Positions 51,423 to 60,156 of a stretch of DNA of 64,000 nt are shown in pieces. The stretch is from CF-13 sp035279665 (lineage in GTDB: Bacteria > Chloroflexota > Dormibacteria > CF-121), in contig DATEHI010000152.1 of NCBI GenBank assembly GCA_035279665.1, positions 72,072-136,071 on the forward strand, read 5' to 3'. How positions within the stretch are numbered: position 1 is the stretch's first letter; every line of letters starts with the position of its first letter. The notes beneath the pieces were generated by a model. It was not told the DNA's origin. It was given only the letters and a program-made list of their open reading frames with translations, and searched no databases. Made by a program: the position numbers and the translations under genes.

Positions 51423-51429
51423 CTGCTAT

Positions 51430-51435
51430 GTATAA
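51430..51435 (-). promoter_or_regulatory. Leaderless-type -10 element, minus strand
   Basis: TTATAC on the minus strand, seven bases before the ATG at 51422. Confidence 0.4.
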
Positions 51436-51490
51436 CGGGCGCTCACGGAGCCTCTGACGGGCCCTTTACTTAACACGCCTTCACAGGCTG

Positions 51491-51519
51491 TTGACGGGAG
51501 TCTTCCCGCGGCGTATTGT
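51491..51519 (+). promoter_or_regulatory. Sigma-70-type promoter of the large BNR gene
   Basis: TTGACG (51491-51496), exactly 17 bases, TATTGT (51514-51519). The ribosome site GGAAGGAG precedes TTG 51586. Confidence 0.6.
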
Positions 51520-51585
51520 CAGCTCGCTCGGGCTCGAGCGGGCCCGGTTTTCTGTCGAGTCAGGTTCACCGGAGGGAAGGAGAAG

Positions 51586-54531
51586 TTGGTAGTAGATCCA
51601 CGAAGCACACGTGCCCGCCTGTTTACTCGTATCGGCGCGCTCGCGACTGGCGTCGTTATCGTCTGGGCAGTCGCCGCCGCCAGCCAGCCGGCCTCGCTAA
51701 GCCGGCAAGGGACCCTTGGCCTCTCGCAGGAGCGCCTCAACCAGGTGAAGGCGGTCCTCAAGGACTCGCCGTTCAATGCGGCGGAGGAGCAGTACCTGAA
51801 CCGTGCGCTCCCCAACACGACGATCTCGATCGATCAGGCCTTGAAAGCGACGCAGTCGTTCGGCGACGTCCAGAACCAGGGGAACGAGCACGGCGACCAG
51901 AACGGTAACGGCGGCTGGCAGCTGATCGGCCCCACCGTGGGGACCGTCCCTGGTCCGGTCACCTACACTGGCCGGGCGAGCATCGACTCCGGTCGCGTGA
52001 CGTCGCTCGCGATTGCCCCGACCTGCGTCCCGGGCGACTGCCGCCTGTATGTCGGCGCAGCCGGCGGCGGCGTATGGATCACCGATGATGCCCTCGCTGT
52101 CCCGGCTCGCTGGCGCTCCTCCTCAGCAGGAATGCAGTCCAACTCGATCGGATCGATCACAATCGACCCCTCGGATCGCAGCGGCCGTACGGTTTACGCC
52201 GGAACGGGTGAACCTAACGGCTCGACCGACTCCGAGGCCGGGATCGGCCTTTACAAGTCGACCAACGGCGGGCAGTCGTGGCGGCTGGTGCAGGGGAGCG
52301 TGGCCGTCAGCCGCGACCGCAGCATCGCCGCCGTCGCCGTCGATCCGAACAACGCAAAGCATCTGCTCATCGGTACCGCGGTCGCACGGCACGGCCACTC
52401 GGCGGTCTACGGCGGGAGGCATACACCACCTGGCGCGCCCCCGATCGGCATCTACGAGTCGTCAAACGCTGGGCGAACCTGGACGGCCGTACTGATCCTG
52501 CCGCAGGACACCACGACCGCCAGTACCAGCGGCGGCGACTTCTTCAAGGGCGGCATTTCCGACATTCAGCTCGACAAGCTCAACCCGACGACGGTCTACG
52601 CGGCAACCTTCGTGTTCGGCGTCTACCGCCGAGCTCCGAGCATCGACGGCGACACGACCTTCCACCAGATCCTGTCGGGTAACGATGAAACCACGCCGTT
52701 CGCCACCCAGGTTGAGCGCGCGGCTATCGCTGTGACGGTGAAGAACGGCCACACCCGCGTCTACGCGGGACTCGGAAACGGGGCCACCGCCGACTCCAAC
52801 CTCTGGCGGGCTGATAACGCGGACCAACCGGCCGCAGCGCTGCTCGCCTCGAAGGCGGTCGGCACCGGAGCGGGTGGTCTGTGGAAAAATCTTTCCAATC
52901 CGGCGCCGGGAACGCCGGGGTTCGCCTCCTTCAACTGGTGCAGCGGGCAGTGCTCCTACGACATGCCGGTCGCGTCACCGCCCGGCAATCCGGACGCCGT
53001 CTGGATTGGCGGTCAGATGCAATACGACGATATCGGCCAGGGCGCCATTGGTGCGCCGAGTCCTTCCAACGGACGCACCATCCAGCGCTCGGTCGACGGC
53101 GGTGCGAGCTTCACCGACATGACGAACGACACCCTATCGCCGCCGCTCGGCATGCATCCGGATCAGCATGCGATCGTCTTCGCCTCCTCCAATCCCGACA
53201 TCGCGTTCCTCGGGTCGGACGGTGGCGTGGTGCGCACCAGCGGGCAATTCGCCGATATGTCGAGCACCTGCAGCGATCCCAAGCGCAAGAACACCGGAAC
53301 CGACCTGATCGACTGCCAGATGTGGCTGAAGGCGATCCCGACGCGGATCTTCACCTTGAACGCGGGCCTCGCCACGCTGCAGTACCAGCACGTTTCCATC
53401 AACCCGCAGAACCCGCGCAACGACGTGATGGGCGGTACCCAGGACAACGGGACCTGGGCCTGGAGTGGCTCACCGAACAGCTGGTTCGAATCGGTCGGCG
53501 GTGACGGTGGCCTCTCCGGCACCGACGTTGCCAATCCGAACATCCGAATCCACAGCTTCACTGGGACCGCCTCCGATACCAACTTCCACGGGACGGCGCC
53601 CTCCGGCTGGGACTTCAACGCCGGCCCAATGTTGGTCAGCCCTGAAAGCGGCGCCTTCTACTCGTCGTTCGAGATGGATCCGAGCGTGGGCGGGACCGTG
53701 TTCGCCGGCATGCAGCACGTGTGGCGCACGCAAGACAGCGGCGGCCCGCAGGCCTACCTTGACGCGAACTGCAACGAGCTGGCCTACAACAACAACATTC
53801 CCACTAGCGTGGCCGCCACATGTGGCGACTGGGTCTCTCTCGGCGGAACTCAGTTCGACGACGCCGGGGACCTGACTGGTGCGGCGTACGGCGCCGACCG
53901 CACCGGGTTCTACGTCGTCGCGATCGCGCGGGCGGCGAGTGACCGGAACGTGATGTGGGTCGCGACCCGCCGGGGCCGCATCTTCGTCAGCACCAATGCA
54001 CAGGCGCCGGCGGCAAATGTCCTCTACACGCGGATCGACACTCCCGCGACGCCTGGCCGGTTCGTCAGCAACATCGTGGTCGATCCGAAGGATGCCAACC
54101 ACGCCTGGATCTCGTACTCGGGCTACAACGCCTTTACGCCGGCGACGCCCGGCCACGTGTTCGATGTCCACTACAACCAGGGCACGGGCACCGCGAGCTT
54201 CACCGACCTCAGCTACAACCTCGGCGATCAGCCCATCACCGCGATTGCCCGCGACAACAAGACCGGCAACCTGTATGCCGCGACCGACTTCGGTGTGCTC
54301 GAGCTCCATGCCGGCAAGACGGTGTGGCGGCAGGCGGCGTCCGGTCTTCCGCCGGTGTCGGTTTACAGCCTCAGCCTCTCGACGCAGGGTCGCGTGCTGT
54401 ACGCCGGTACGCACGGCCGGAGCATTTACAAACTCGACCTGAGCGGCGACGTTGAAGACAACAACGGCGGTGGCGGCGGTGGCGGCGGTGGCGGCGGTGA
54501 CGGCGGTGGAGGTGACGGTAACCGGCGCTAG
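51586..54531 (+). CDS. Very large secreted BNR/VPS10-type beta-propeller protein
   Basis: A 981-residue exported protein. The signal peptide (about 10-33) is followed by a short helical region and two propeller-like halves with recurrent blade motifs such as GLYKSTNGGQSWRL, GIYESSNAGRTWTA, RSVDGGASFT and AVDPNNAKHLLIGT, as in VPS10/xyloglucanase-like glycoside hydrolases (GH74 look). The Asp residues needed for GH74 catalysis cannot be confirmed here. The last 25 residues are Gly/Asp-rich. TTG 51586 is supported by a good ribosome site and a 17-base-spaced promoter. Probably binds or degrades extracellular polysaccharide. Confidence 0.8.
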   Translation: MVVDPRSTRARLFTRIGALATGVVIVWAVAAASQPASLSRQGTLGLSQERLNQVKAVLKDSPFNAAEEQYLNRALPNTTISIDQALKATQSFGDVQNQGNEHGDQNGNGGWQLIGPTVGTVPGPVTYTGRASIDSGRVTSLAIAPTCVPGDCRLYVGAAGGGVWITDDALAVPARWRSSSAGMQSNSIGSITIDPSDRSGRTVYAGTGEPNGSTDSEAGIGLYKSTNGGQSWRLVQGSVAVSRDRSIAAVAVDPNNAKHLLIGTAVARHGHSAVYGGRHTPPGAPPIGIYESSNAGRTWTAVLILPQDTTTASTSGGDFFKGGISDIQLDKLNPTTVYAATFVFGVYRRAPSIDGDTTFHQILSGNDETTPFATQVERAAIAVTVKNGHTRVYAGLGNGATADSNLWRADNADQPAAALLASKAVGTGAGGLWKNLSNPAPGTPGFASFNWCSGQCSYDMPVASPPGNPDAVWIGGQMQYDDIGQGAIGAPSPSNGRTIQRSVDGGASFTDMTNDTLSPPLGMHPDQHAIVFASSNPDIAFLGSDGGVVRTSGQFADMSSTCSDPKRKNTGTDLIDCQMWLKAIPTRIFTLNAGLATLQYQHVSINPQNPRNDVMGGTQDNGTWAWSGSPNSWFESVGGDGGLSGTDVANPNIRIHSFTGTASDTNFHGTAPSGWDFNAGPMLVSPESGAFYSSFEMDPSVGGTVFAGMQHVWRTQDSGGPQAYLDANCNELAYNNNIPTSVAATCGDWVSLGGTQFDDAGDLTGAAYGADRTGFYVVAIARAASDRNVMWVATRRGRIFVSTNAQAPAANVLYTRIDTPATPGRFVSNIVVDPKDANHAWISYSGYNAFTPATPGHVFDVHYNQGTGTASFTDLSYNLGDQPITAIARDNKTGNLYAATDFGVLELHAGKTVWRQAASGLPPVSVYSLSLSTQGRVLYAGTHGRSIYKLDLSGDVEDNNGGGGGGGGGGGDGGGGDGNRR
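54466..54515 (+). repeat. GGN triplet run coding a poly-glycine tail
   Basis: Alternating GGC/GGT codons give eleven glycines in a row plus a second Gly/Asp block at the C-terminus; prone to slippage. Confidence 0.7.
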
Positions 54532-54627
54532 TTGATTCACTAACCAGGTCGTACGGGGTCGCGTCCGCTGACGCGGCCCCTTCCAGGCCGACGCGAATCA
54601 CCGCTGAGCGGTAACCTGACAACCTGT

Positions 54628-55545
54628 ATGAGGCTCTGCACCTACTCCATCGACTCGGGGGCGCCGCGCCTCGGGGCCGAGTGCAGAGGCGCGGTGCTGG
54701 ATCTCGCCCGCTACTCGCACCTCCACGATGGTCTCCGGCTGCCGGCCGACATGCTGGGACTGATCGACGCCGGTCCGGACGCGTGGCGGCATGCCCGTGA
54801 GCTGTGCACGCGCTTTACGGCCGAGCTCTCCACGCACGACCTGGCGCAGGACGCCGAGGCCGGGCTGGCCTACGCTGCCGACCGCGTCCAGCGCCACGCG
54901 CCGATCGTCCGGCCGCGGAAGGACGTCTTGTGCCTTGGCCAAAACTATGCGGCCCACGCCGCCGAGTCGGGAAACCCACCTCCGACGTCGCCGATCTATT
55001 TCACCAAGCCGCCGACCACCGTCATCGGCCCAGGCGAGGCCGTTCCGTTCCCGCACGGGCTGACCACACGGCTGGACTGGGAGGTTGAGCTCGGCGTCGT
55101 CATCGGACTGGGTGGTCTTGACATCCCTGAGGCCCGCGCGCTGGATTACGTCTTTGGCTACACCGTTTTCAACGACGTCTCGGCGCGCGACCTCCAGTAC
55201 CGGACATCCCAGTGGTTCAAGGGCAAGTCCCTCGACGGCAGCTGCCCGATGGGGCCCGTGATCGTCACGGCTGACGAGATTCCCGATCCGCAACACTTAC
55301 GCCTTCGACTATCGGTCAATGGGGTCGCCAAGCAAGACAGCAACACCGGCGACATGATCTTCTCCGTGGCGCGGATCATCGCGGATCTGTCGGCAGGGAT
55401 GACGCTCGAACCCGGAGACTGCATCTCGACCGGGACCCCGCAGGGTGTGGGCGACGGCCGTAAACCACCTGAATACCTCAAGCCGGGCGACGTGATGGAG
55501 GCTGAGGTCCAGCGGGTCGGCCTGTTGAGGAATCCGGTTCGCTAA
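54628..55545 (+). CDS. Fumarylacetoacetate hydrolase family protein
   Basis: A 305-residue FAH-fold enzyme acting on a C-C bond of an acylpyruvate-like compound or on oxaloacetate. The metal-binding acids are seen in DWEVELGVVIG and NDVSARDLQ, and the substrate loop KGKSLDGSCPMGP and the C-terminal STGTPQGVG are intact. A N-terminal FAH_N-like domain (1-90) is present. No aromatic-degradation genes adjoin it, so the substrate is open. Its stop overlaps that of surE on the other strand by four bases. Confidence 0.88.
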   Translation: MRLCTYSIDSGAPRLGAECRGAVLDLARYSHLHDGLRLPADMLGLIDAGPDAWRHARELCTRFTAELSTHDLAQDAEAGLAYAADRVQRHAPIVRPRKDVLCLGQNYAAHAAESGNPPPTSPIYFTKPPTTVIGPGEAVPFPHGLTTRLDWEVELGVVIGLGGLDIPEARALDYVFGYTVFNDVSARDLQYRTSQWFKGKSLDGSCPMGPVIVTADEIPDPQHLRLRLSVNGVAKQDSNTGDMIFSVARIIADLSAGMTLEPGDCISTGTPQGVGDGRKPPEYLKPGDVMEAEVQRVGLLRNPVR

Positions 55546-56309
55546 GGCTGGAGGTTCCAGTGTTCCAGCCTGTCGATCGCGGGGTAGGCGGTCAGATCGT
55601 ATTGCACCGGCGTGATCGACACGTACCCCTCATTCACCATCTTGGCGTCGGCGTGCTCCTCTAGTTCCTGGAGCTTGAAGGTGCCGTCCAGCCAGTAGTA
55701 CGTCTGGTTGCGGGGATCGGTGCGTTTCTCGAACCGCTCCTCAACGCGTGAGTCGCCCTGCCGGGTGATCGCGACGCCCTTGATCTTGGCCTCGGGAATG
55801 TTCGGCACATTCACATTCAAGAGGGTCTTGTCGGGCAATCCTTTGGCGATCACGGTGAGCGCGAGCTTGCGGGTGAAGCGGGCCGCGTAGGCGAAGTCGG
55901 GGTGGGTGAAGGTGGCGAGCGACACCGCGATCGACGGGATTCCGAGAATGCGCGCCTCGGTCGCGGCACTGACGGTGCCCGAGTAGATGACGTTGGTACC
56001 GGTGTTGGCGCCAAGGTTGATGCCGGAGACCACCAGGTCCGGCGGCCGTGGCAGGATCGCCTTGACCGCGATCTTCACGCAATCGGCCGGCATGCCGTTG
56101 ACCGCGTAGCCGAAGCGCACATTGCGCCGGACGACCTCCTTGGCGCGAAGCGGAAGCAGCAGCGTGATCGCGTGCCCAACGGCGCTGCGCTCGGCGTCCG
56201 GGGCAACCACCTCGACGTCGCCGATCTTGCGGAGCTCCTGCCATGCTGCCAGGATTCCCGCGGCATAGATGCCGTCGTCATTGGTGAGCAGGATCAGCGG
56301 TTTCGCCAC
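55542..56309 (-). CDS. surE: 5'/3'-nucleotidase SurE
   Basis: A 255-residue survival-protein phosphatase that removes phosphate from nucleoside monophosphates. D11 and D12 in LLTNDDGIYA, S in ERSAVGHAITL, and GINLGANTGTNVIYSGTVSAA supply the metal site. GTG start at 56309. It stands divergent from the zinc-ribbon gene. Confidence 0.95.
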   Translation of the reverse strand: MAKPLILLTNDDGIYAAGILAAWQELRKIGDVEVVAPDAERSAVGHAITLLLPLRAKEVVRRNVRFGYAVNGMPADCVKIAVKAILPRPPDLVVSGINLGANTGTNVIYSGTVSAATEARILGIPSIAVSLATFTHPDFAYAARFTRKLALTVIAKGLPDKTLLNVNVPNIPEAKIKGVAITRQGDSRVEERFEKRTDPRNQTYYWLDGTFKLQELEEHADAKMVNEGYVSITPVQYDLTAYPAIDRLEHWNLQP

Positions 56310-56343
56310 GATTTCGCCATCAATGATGCGCCTTTCACCCGCC

Positions 56344-56349
56344 TATACT
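56344..56349 (+). promoter_or_regulatory. -10 element with very short leader
   Basis: TATACT, 13 bases before ATG 56363; the predicted leader is about seven bases and has no ribosome site. Confidence 0.4.
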
Positions 56350-56362
56350 GGACGCGGCGACG

Positions 56363-56707
56363 ATGGAAGACCCCATCCTGGAGTTCCTGCGGTCCCAGGC
56401 GCGGAATTATCGCTGCCGGGTGTGCGGCAGCAACCATAAAGGGTCGCAACTCCGCAAGATCGGCAACCACAACAACAAGCTGATCGTGCAGGTGACCTGC
56501 GGCCGCTGCCGTGACTCGTTCTTCCTCCACGTCGAGTTCGCGGGGTCGATCGTCAATGCCGTCGAAGAAGTCACCCGCGTAGCCGCCCCCTCACCACGTG
56601 ACGCCGACGAGATCGACGGCGACCCGCTGACCCACGACGAAGTGCTCGACGCCCACCAGCGCCTGGCGGCGTTCCAGGGCAAGCTGACCGAGCTGCTGGA
56701 AGATTAG
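56363..56707 (+). CDS. Zinc-ribbon protein of unknown function
   Basis: A 114-residue cytoplasmic protein with two CxxC pairs, C18/C21 (YRCRVCGSN) and C46/C49 (VTCGRCRDS), which should bind one zinc ion, then an acidic helical tail. Zinc ribbons of this spacing often bind nucleic acid or proteins. It is not a family I can name. It converges with the flavin reductase with a four-base overlap of stop codons. Confidence 0.7.
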   Translation: MEDPILEFLRSQARNYRCRVCGSNHKGSQLRKIGNHNNKLIVQVTCGRCRDSFFLHVEFAGSIVNAVEEVTRVAAPSPRDADEIDGDPLTHDEVLDAHQRLAAFQGKLTELLED

Positions 56708-57192
56708 GCGAGACTGCGGTAGCCGCTTCGGTAGTAGATCAGGGGCGCCGTGTCGCGCACGATCTTCAAGGCAACCACGCGGCCGACGATGATCGTGTGA
56801 TCGCCCGCGTCGAACGTTCGGTCCACGGTTGCCTCGAGGTAGCCGGTCGCCTCGTCCAGGATGGGCGAACCCGTTTCGCCCAGCGCATAGGTGCCTTCCC
56901 TGAACTCCGGCCCGTTGAGCCGGGCGTTGTCCGCGAAGAAGCGGGCAGTGCCCTCGCCGTGCTCGTCAAGGATGTTGATGGCGAAGGTGCGGCTCTGCGC
57001 CACGAGCTGATGCATCACGGTCGATCGCTCGACGGACACCAGGATCAGCAGCGGGTCCAGCGACTGTGAGGCGAAGGCGCTGACCGTCATGCCGTGCATC
57101 CGGCCGGCGGCGGTCGTGGTCATGATCGTGACGCCGCTGGCGAAGTGGCCCATGGCGTGCCGAAAGGACGCCTTGTCCAGCGACTGGGTCAC
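56704..57192 (-). CDS. Flavin reductase-like domain protein
   Basis: A 162-residue FMN-binding split-barrel protein. FRHAMGHFASGVTIMTT, GMTVSAFASQSLDPLLILV and the DHTIIVGRVV strand are the pattern of NADH:flavin reductases that feed monooxygenases. No monooxygenase is adjacent. It reads away from the sufR promoter. Confidence 0.88.
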   Translation of the reverse strand: MTQSLDKASFRHAMGHFASGVTIMTTTAAGRMHGMTVSAFASQSLDPLLILVSVERSTVMHQLVAQSRTFAINILDEHGEGTARFFADNARLNGPEFREGTYALGETGSPILDEATGYLEATVDRTFDAGDHTIIVGRVVALKIVRDTAPLIYYRSGYRSLA

Positions 57193-57238
57193 GCCGATAC
57201 GTTACGGGAACGTTCGCCGGCACGAGCCCCCGCTCGTC

Positions 57239-57270
57239 TATAATTCGAGATGTCCGACTACTCCAGTCGG
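57239..57270 (+). promoter_or_regulatory. sufR promoter with downstream operator palindrome
   Basis: A perfect -10 TATAAT (57239-57244) is followed by CCGACT-ACTCC-AGTCGG (57254-57270), a six-base inverted repeat that begins within a few bases of the expected transcription start. An Rrf2 repressor bound there would block its own operon. Confidence 0.55.
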
Positions 57271-57276
57271 AGATCC

Positions 57277-57702
57277 ATGAGATTTTCTACCCGGTCCGAA
57301 TACGGTATCCGCGTGATGGTGCGCCTGGGGCGCGGCTATGGCCACGGGCCCATCTCGCTGGCGGAGCTCGCCGAACTGGAGGGTCTGCCGCCCTCCTACC
57401 TGGAGCAGATCGCCGGCCAGCTTCGCCGCGCCGGACTCGTGACCAGCCGGATGGGCGTCAAGGGCGGCTATGCGCTTTCCCGCCGACCCGCCACGATCTC
57501 GATGGCGGATATCGTTCGCAATCTCGAGGGATCGCTCGCCCCGGTGAGCTGCCTGGCGGAGGGTGGTGGGCCCGGTGAGTGTACGCATGCCGATACGCCC
57601 TGCTCGGCGCATGCTTTCTGGGAGCGGCTGCAGGGAACGATCACCTCGACCCTGGAGTCCGTCACCGTGGCCGACCTGATGAAGGAGGCCCAGCCGGCAT
57701 GA
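57277..57702 (+). CDS. sufR: Rrf2-family Fe-S cluster regulator of the Suf operon
   Basis: A 141-residue winged-helix regulator (MRFSTRSEYGIRVMVRLG) with three cysteines C92, C102 and C109 in the loop that binds a [2Fe-2S] or [4Fe-4S] cluster in IscR-type proteins. ATG 57277 has GGAG four bases upstream and leaves the palindrome at 57254-57270 untranslated; an ATG at 57250 would be leaderless and is the alternative. Its stop overlaps sufS (ATGA). It probably senses cluster status and represses the operon. Confidence 0.88.
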   Translation: MRFSTRSEYGIRVMVRLGRGYGHGPISLAELAELEGLPPSYLEQIAGQLRRAGLVTSRMGVKGGYALSRRPATISMADIVRNLEGSLAPVSCLAEGGGPGECTHADTPCSAHAFWERLQGTITSTLESVTVADLMKEAQPA

Positions 57703-58934
57703 TCGAGGCCCGCGCGCTCAACGTCGAGAAAGTTCGCGAGGACTTTCCAATCCTTACCCGCCGGATCCACGGCAAGCCCCTGGTCTACCTGGACAGTGCG
57801 GCCACCTCGCAGAAACCGGCTGCAGTAATCGACGCGATGGGTGACTACTACCGTCGCTACAACGCCAATCCGCATCGGGGCGTCTACACCATCAGTGAGG
57901 AGGCGACGGCGGCCTACGAGTCGGCGCGGCAACGGGTGGCGACCTTCATCAATGCCGCCTCTCCCAAGGAAGTGATCTTCACCCGCAACACGACGGAGGC
58001 GATCAATCTCGTCCGTTACAGCTGGGGCCGCGCGAATGTTCGCGCCGGCGACCGGATCCTGCTCACCGAGATGGAGCACCACAGCAACCTCGTCCCCTGG
58101 CAGCTCCTCGCCAGGGAGGTTGGGGCCACGCTCGAGTTCCTGTGCATCGACGATCACGGCTTGCTCCAGCTCGAGGACCTGGAGCGCAAGCTCGAGGGAG
58201 TCCGGCTGCTGGCGATCACCCACCAATCCAACACGCTGGGGACGATCAATCCGATCAAGGCGATCGTCGAGGCGGCCCGCCGGGCCGGCGCGCTGGTCCT
58301 GATCGATGGCGCCCAGGCGGTGCCTCACATGGCGGTCGATGTCCGGGACCTGGGCGTGGACTTCTATGCCTTCAGCGGCCACAAGATGTGCGGGCCGACC
58401 GGGATCGGCGTGCTCTGGGCCCGCCGGGCGCTGCTCGAGGCCATGCCCCCCTTCCTCGGCGGTGGCGACATGATCAAGCGGGTCAGCCTCAAGGAGGCCA
58501 GCTGGAACGACCTGCCCTGGAAATTCGAGGCTGGCACCCCAAGCGTTGCCGAGGGCATCGGTCTGGGGGCGGCCGTCGATTACCTCAGCGGGTTCGGGAT
58601 GGACGCCGTGCGTGCCCACGAGCGAACCCTCATCGATTACGCGATGGAACGGCTGCAGGATATCCCTGGGATCACGCTTTACGGGCCGCGCGATCCCGAG
58701 CTGCATGGTGGCGCCGTCTCCTTCACGCTGCCCAACATCCACCCCCACGACCTGGCGACGCTGGTCGACCGGGAAGGGATCGCAGTTCGCGCCGGTCACC
58801 ACTGCACCCAGCCGCTGATGGACCGGCTTGGGGTGCCCGCCACCACGCGCGCCAGCTTCTACATCTATAACCGCGCCGACGAGGTCGACCAGCTGGTCGA
58901 CGGAATTCAGAAGGCGCAAAAGGTGTTCGCCTAA
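57699..58934 (+). CDS. sufS: Cysteine desulfurase SufS
   Basis: A 411-residue PLP enzyme that takes sulfur from cysteine. PLP lysine K229 in AFSGHKMCGPTG and the sulfur-carrying C369 in RAGHHCTQPLM are in place; EMEHHSNLVPWQ and DGAQAVPHM bind the cofactor. It is a group-II desulfurase that passes sulfur to SufU. ATG 57699 overlaps the sufR stop. Confidence 0.95.
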   Translation: MIEARALNVEKVREDFPILTRRIHGKPLVYLDSAATSQKPAAVIDAMGDYYRRYNANPHRGVYTISEEATAAYESARQRVATFINAASPKEVIFTRNTTEAINLVRYSWGRANVRAGDRILLTEMEHHSNLVPWQLLAREVGATLEFLCIDDHGLLQLEDLERKLEGVRLLAITHQSNTLGTINPIKAIVEAARRAGALVLIDGAQAVPHMAVDVRDLGVDFYAFSGHKMCGPTGIGVLWARRALLEAMPPFLGGGDMIKRVSLKEASWNDLPWKFEAGTPSVAEGIGLGAAVDYLSGFGMDAVRAHERTLIDYAMERLQDIPGITLYGPRDPELHGGAVSFTLPNIHPHDLATLVDREGIAVRAGHHCTQPLMDRLGVPATTRASFYIYNRADEVDQLVDGIQKAQKVFA

Positions 58935-58937
58935 AGA

Positions 58938-59321
58938 ATGGACGATCTCTACCGGGAGCAGATCCTCGAGCACTACAAGAACCCGCATCACTTCGGGGAG
59001 ATCAAGGACGCCGACATCACCCAGGAGGGCGACAACCCGCTCTGCGGCGACGTCATCACCCTCTACCTGAAGCTGGACGACGGCCTGGTGGGGGATGTGC
59101 GATTTCGCGGCCGGGGTTGCGCGATCAGCCAGGCGTCGGCGTCGATGCTCACCGACATGATCGTTGGCAAGCCGGTCCAGGAGCTCAAGGCCTTCCCCAC
59201 GAGGGATCTCCTTGACGAGCTGGGCATCCCAATCAGCCCAGCCCGGATGAAGTGCGCCACGCTCTCCGTCAACACCCTCCGGGTCGCGCTCAACGGCGAT
59301 TCGCACGAGGAGGAGGACTGA
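58938..59321 (+). CDS. sufU: SufU-type sulfur acceptor
   Basis: A 127-residue zinc protein that accepts sulfur from SufS. C36, D38, C61 and C106 correspond to the zinc ligands of Bacillus SufU; the region between C61 and C106 is about 17 residues shorter than in Bacillus SufU, so it lacks part of the SufU-specific insertion. The final cysteine lies in PARMKCATL without the preceding histidine of IscU. Three bases after sufS. Confidence 0.92.
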   Translation: MDDLYREQILEHYKNPHHFGEIKDADITQEGDNPLCGDVITLYLKLDDGLVGDVRFRGRGCAISQASASMLTDMIVGKPVQELKAFPTRDLLDELGIPISPARMKCATLSVNTLRVALNGDSHEEED

Positions 59322-59322
59322 A

Positions 59323-60156
59323 TTGGCTTTGAATACGGAATCCACGGGTAAACTGACGACTGCGATGGCTGATTTCGAGATCAAGGACCTTCGGGTCAGC
59401 GTCGAGGGTCGCGAGATTCTCAAAGGCGTGTCGCTCTCGGTCGACAAGGGTGAGGTGCACGCCGTGATGGGCCCGAACGGCTCGGGGAAGAGCACGCTAT
59501 CGCACACCCTGATGGGGCACCCGAACTACAAAGTCATCAGCGGCGAGGTGCTGTTCAAAGGCAAGAACATCCTGACGCTGCAGCCCGAGGAACGGGCAAA
59601 GCTCGGCATGTTCCTCGCCCTGCAGTACCCGGTGGTCGTCCCCGGGATCACGATGTCCAACTTCCTGCGGACCGCGATCAATGCGAAGCGCGGTTACGAT
59701 GGCAAGGACAAATCCAAGGCGATCAATGTCAAGGAGTTTCGGGCGCTGCTCAAGGACGAGATGTCCGTGCTGCGCATGGACGACTCCTTCCTCGCTCGCT
59801 ACGTCAATGAGGGATTTTCGGGCGGCGAGAAGAAGCGCGCCGAGATCCTGCAGATGGCGGTGCTGAAGCCGGAGATCGCGATCCTCGATGAGACCGACTC
59901 CGGACTCGATATCGACTCCATCAAGTTCGTGAGCGACGCTGTCAACCGGATGCGCGGTCCCGAGCTGGGCGTGCTGATCATCACCCACTACACTCGCGTT
60001 CTCAAGTTCATCAAGCCGGACTACGTCCACGTGCTCGTGAATGGTGAATTCGTCCGCTCCGGCGGCCCGGAGCTCGCCGACTGGTTGGAGGCTAAAGGCT
60101 ATTCGGAGTGGGTCAAGGAGCCGGCCAAGGCGCCTGCGACCCTGGAGGCAAAGTAA
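59323..60156 (+). CDS. sufC: Fe-S cluster assembly ATPase SufC
   Basis: A 277-residue ABC ATPase of the SufBCD scaffold. Walker A GPNGSGKSTL, EGFSGGEKKRAEIL signature and AILDETDSGLD Walker B are typical of SufC. TTG 59323 has GAGGAGG about eight bases upstream; ATG 59365 starts closer to the conserved part (MADFEIKDLRV) and is an alternative. TAATG overlap with sufB. Confidence 0.93.
   Translation: MALNTESTGKLTTAMADFEIKDLRVSVEGREILKGVSLSVDKGEVHAVMGPNGSGKSTLSHTLMGHPNYKVISGEVLFKGKNILTLQPEERAKLGMFLALQYPVVVPGITMSNFLRTAINAKRGYDGKDKSKAINVKEFRALLKDEMSVLRMDDSFLARYVNEGFSGGEKKRAEILQMAVLKPEIAILDETDSGLDIDSIKFVSDAVNRMRGPELGVLIITHYTRVLKFIKPDYVHVLVNGEFVRSGGPELADWLEAKGYSEWVKEPAKAPATLEAK

Noticed and set aside
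57468..59507. 679-residue open frame on the minus strand
   Set aside because: Antisense to sufR, sufS and sufU, which are certain genes.
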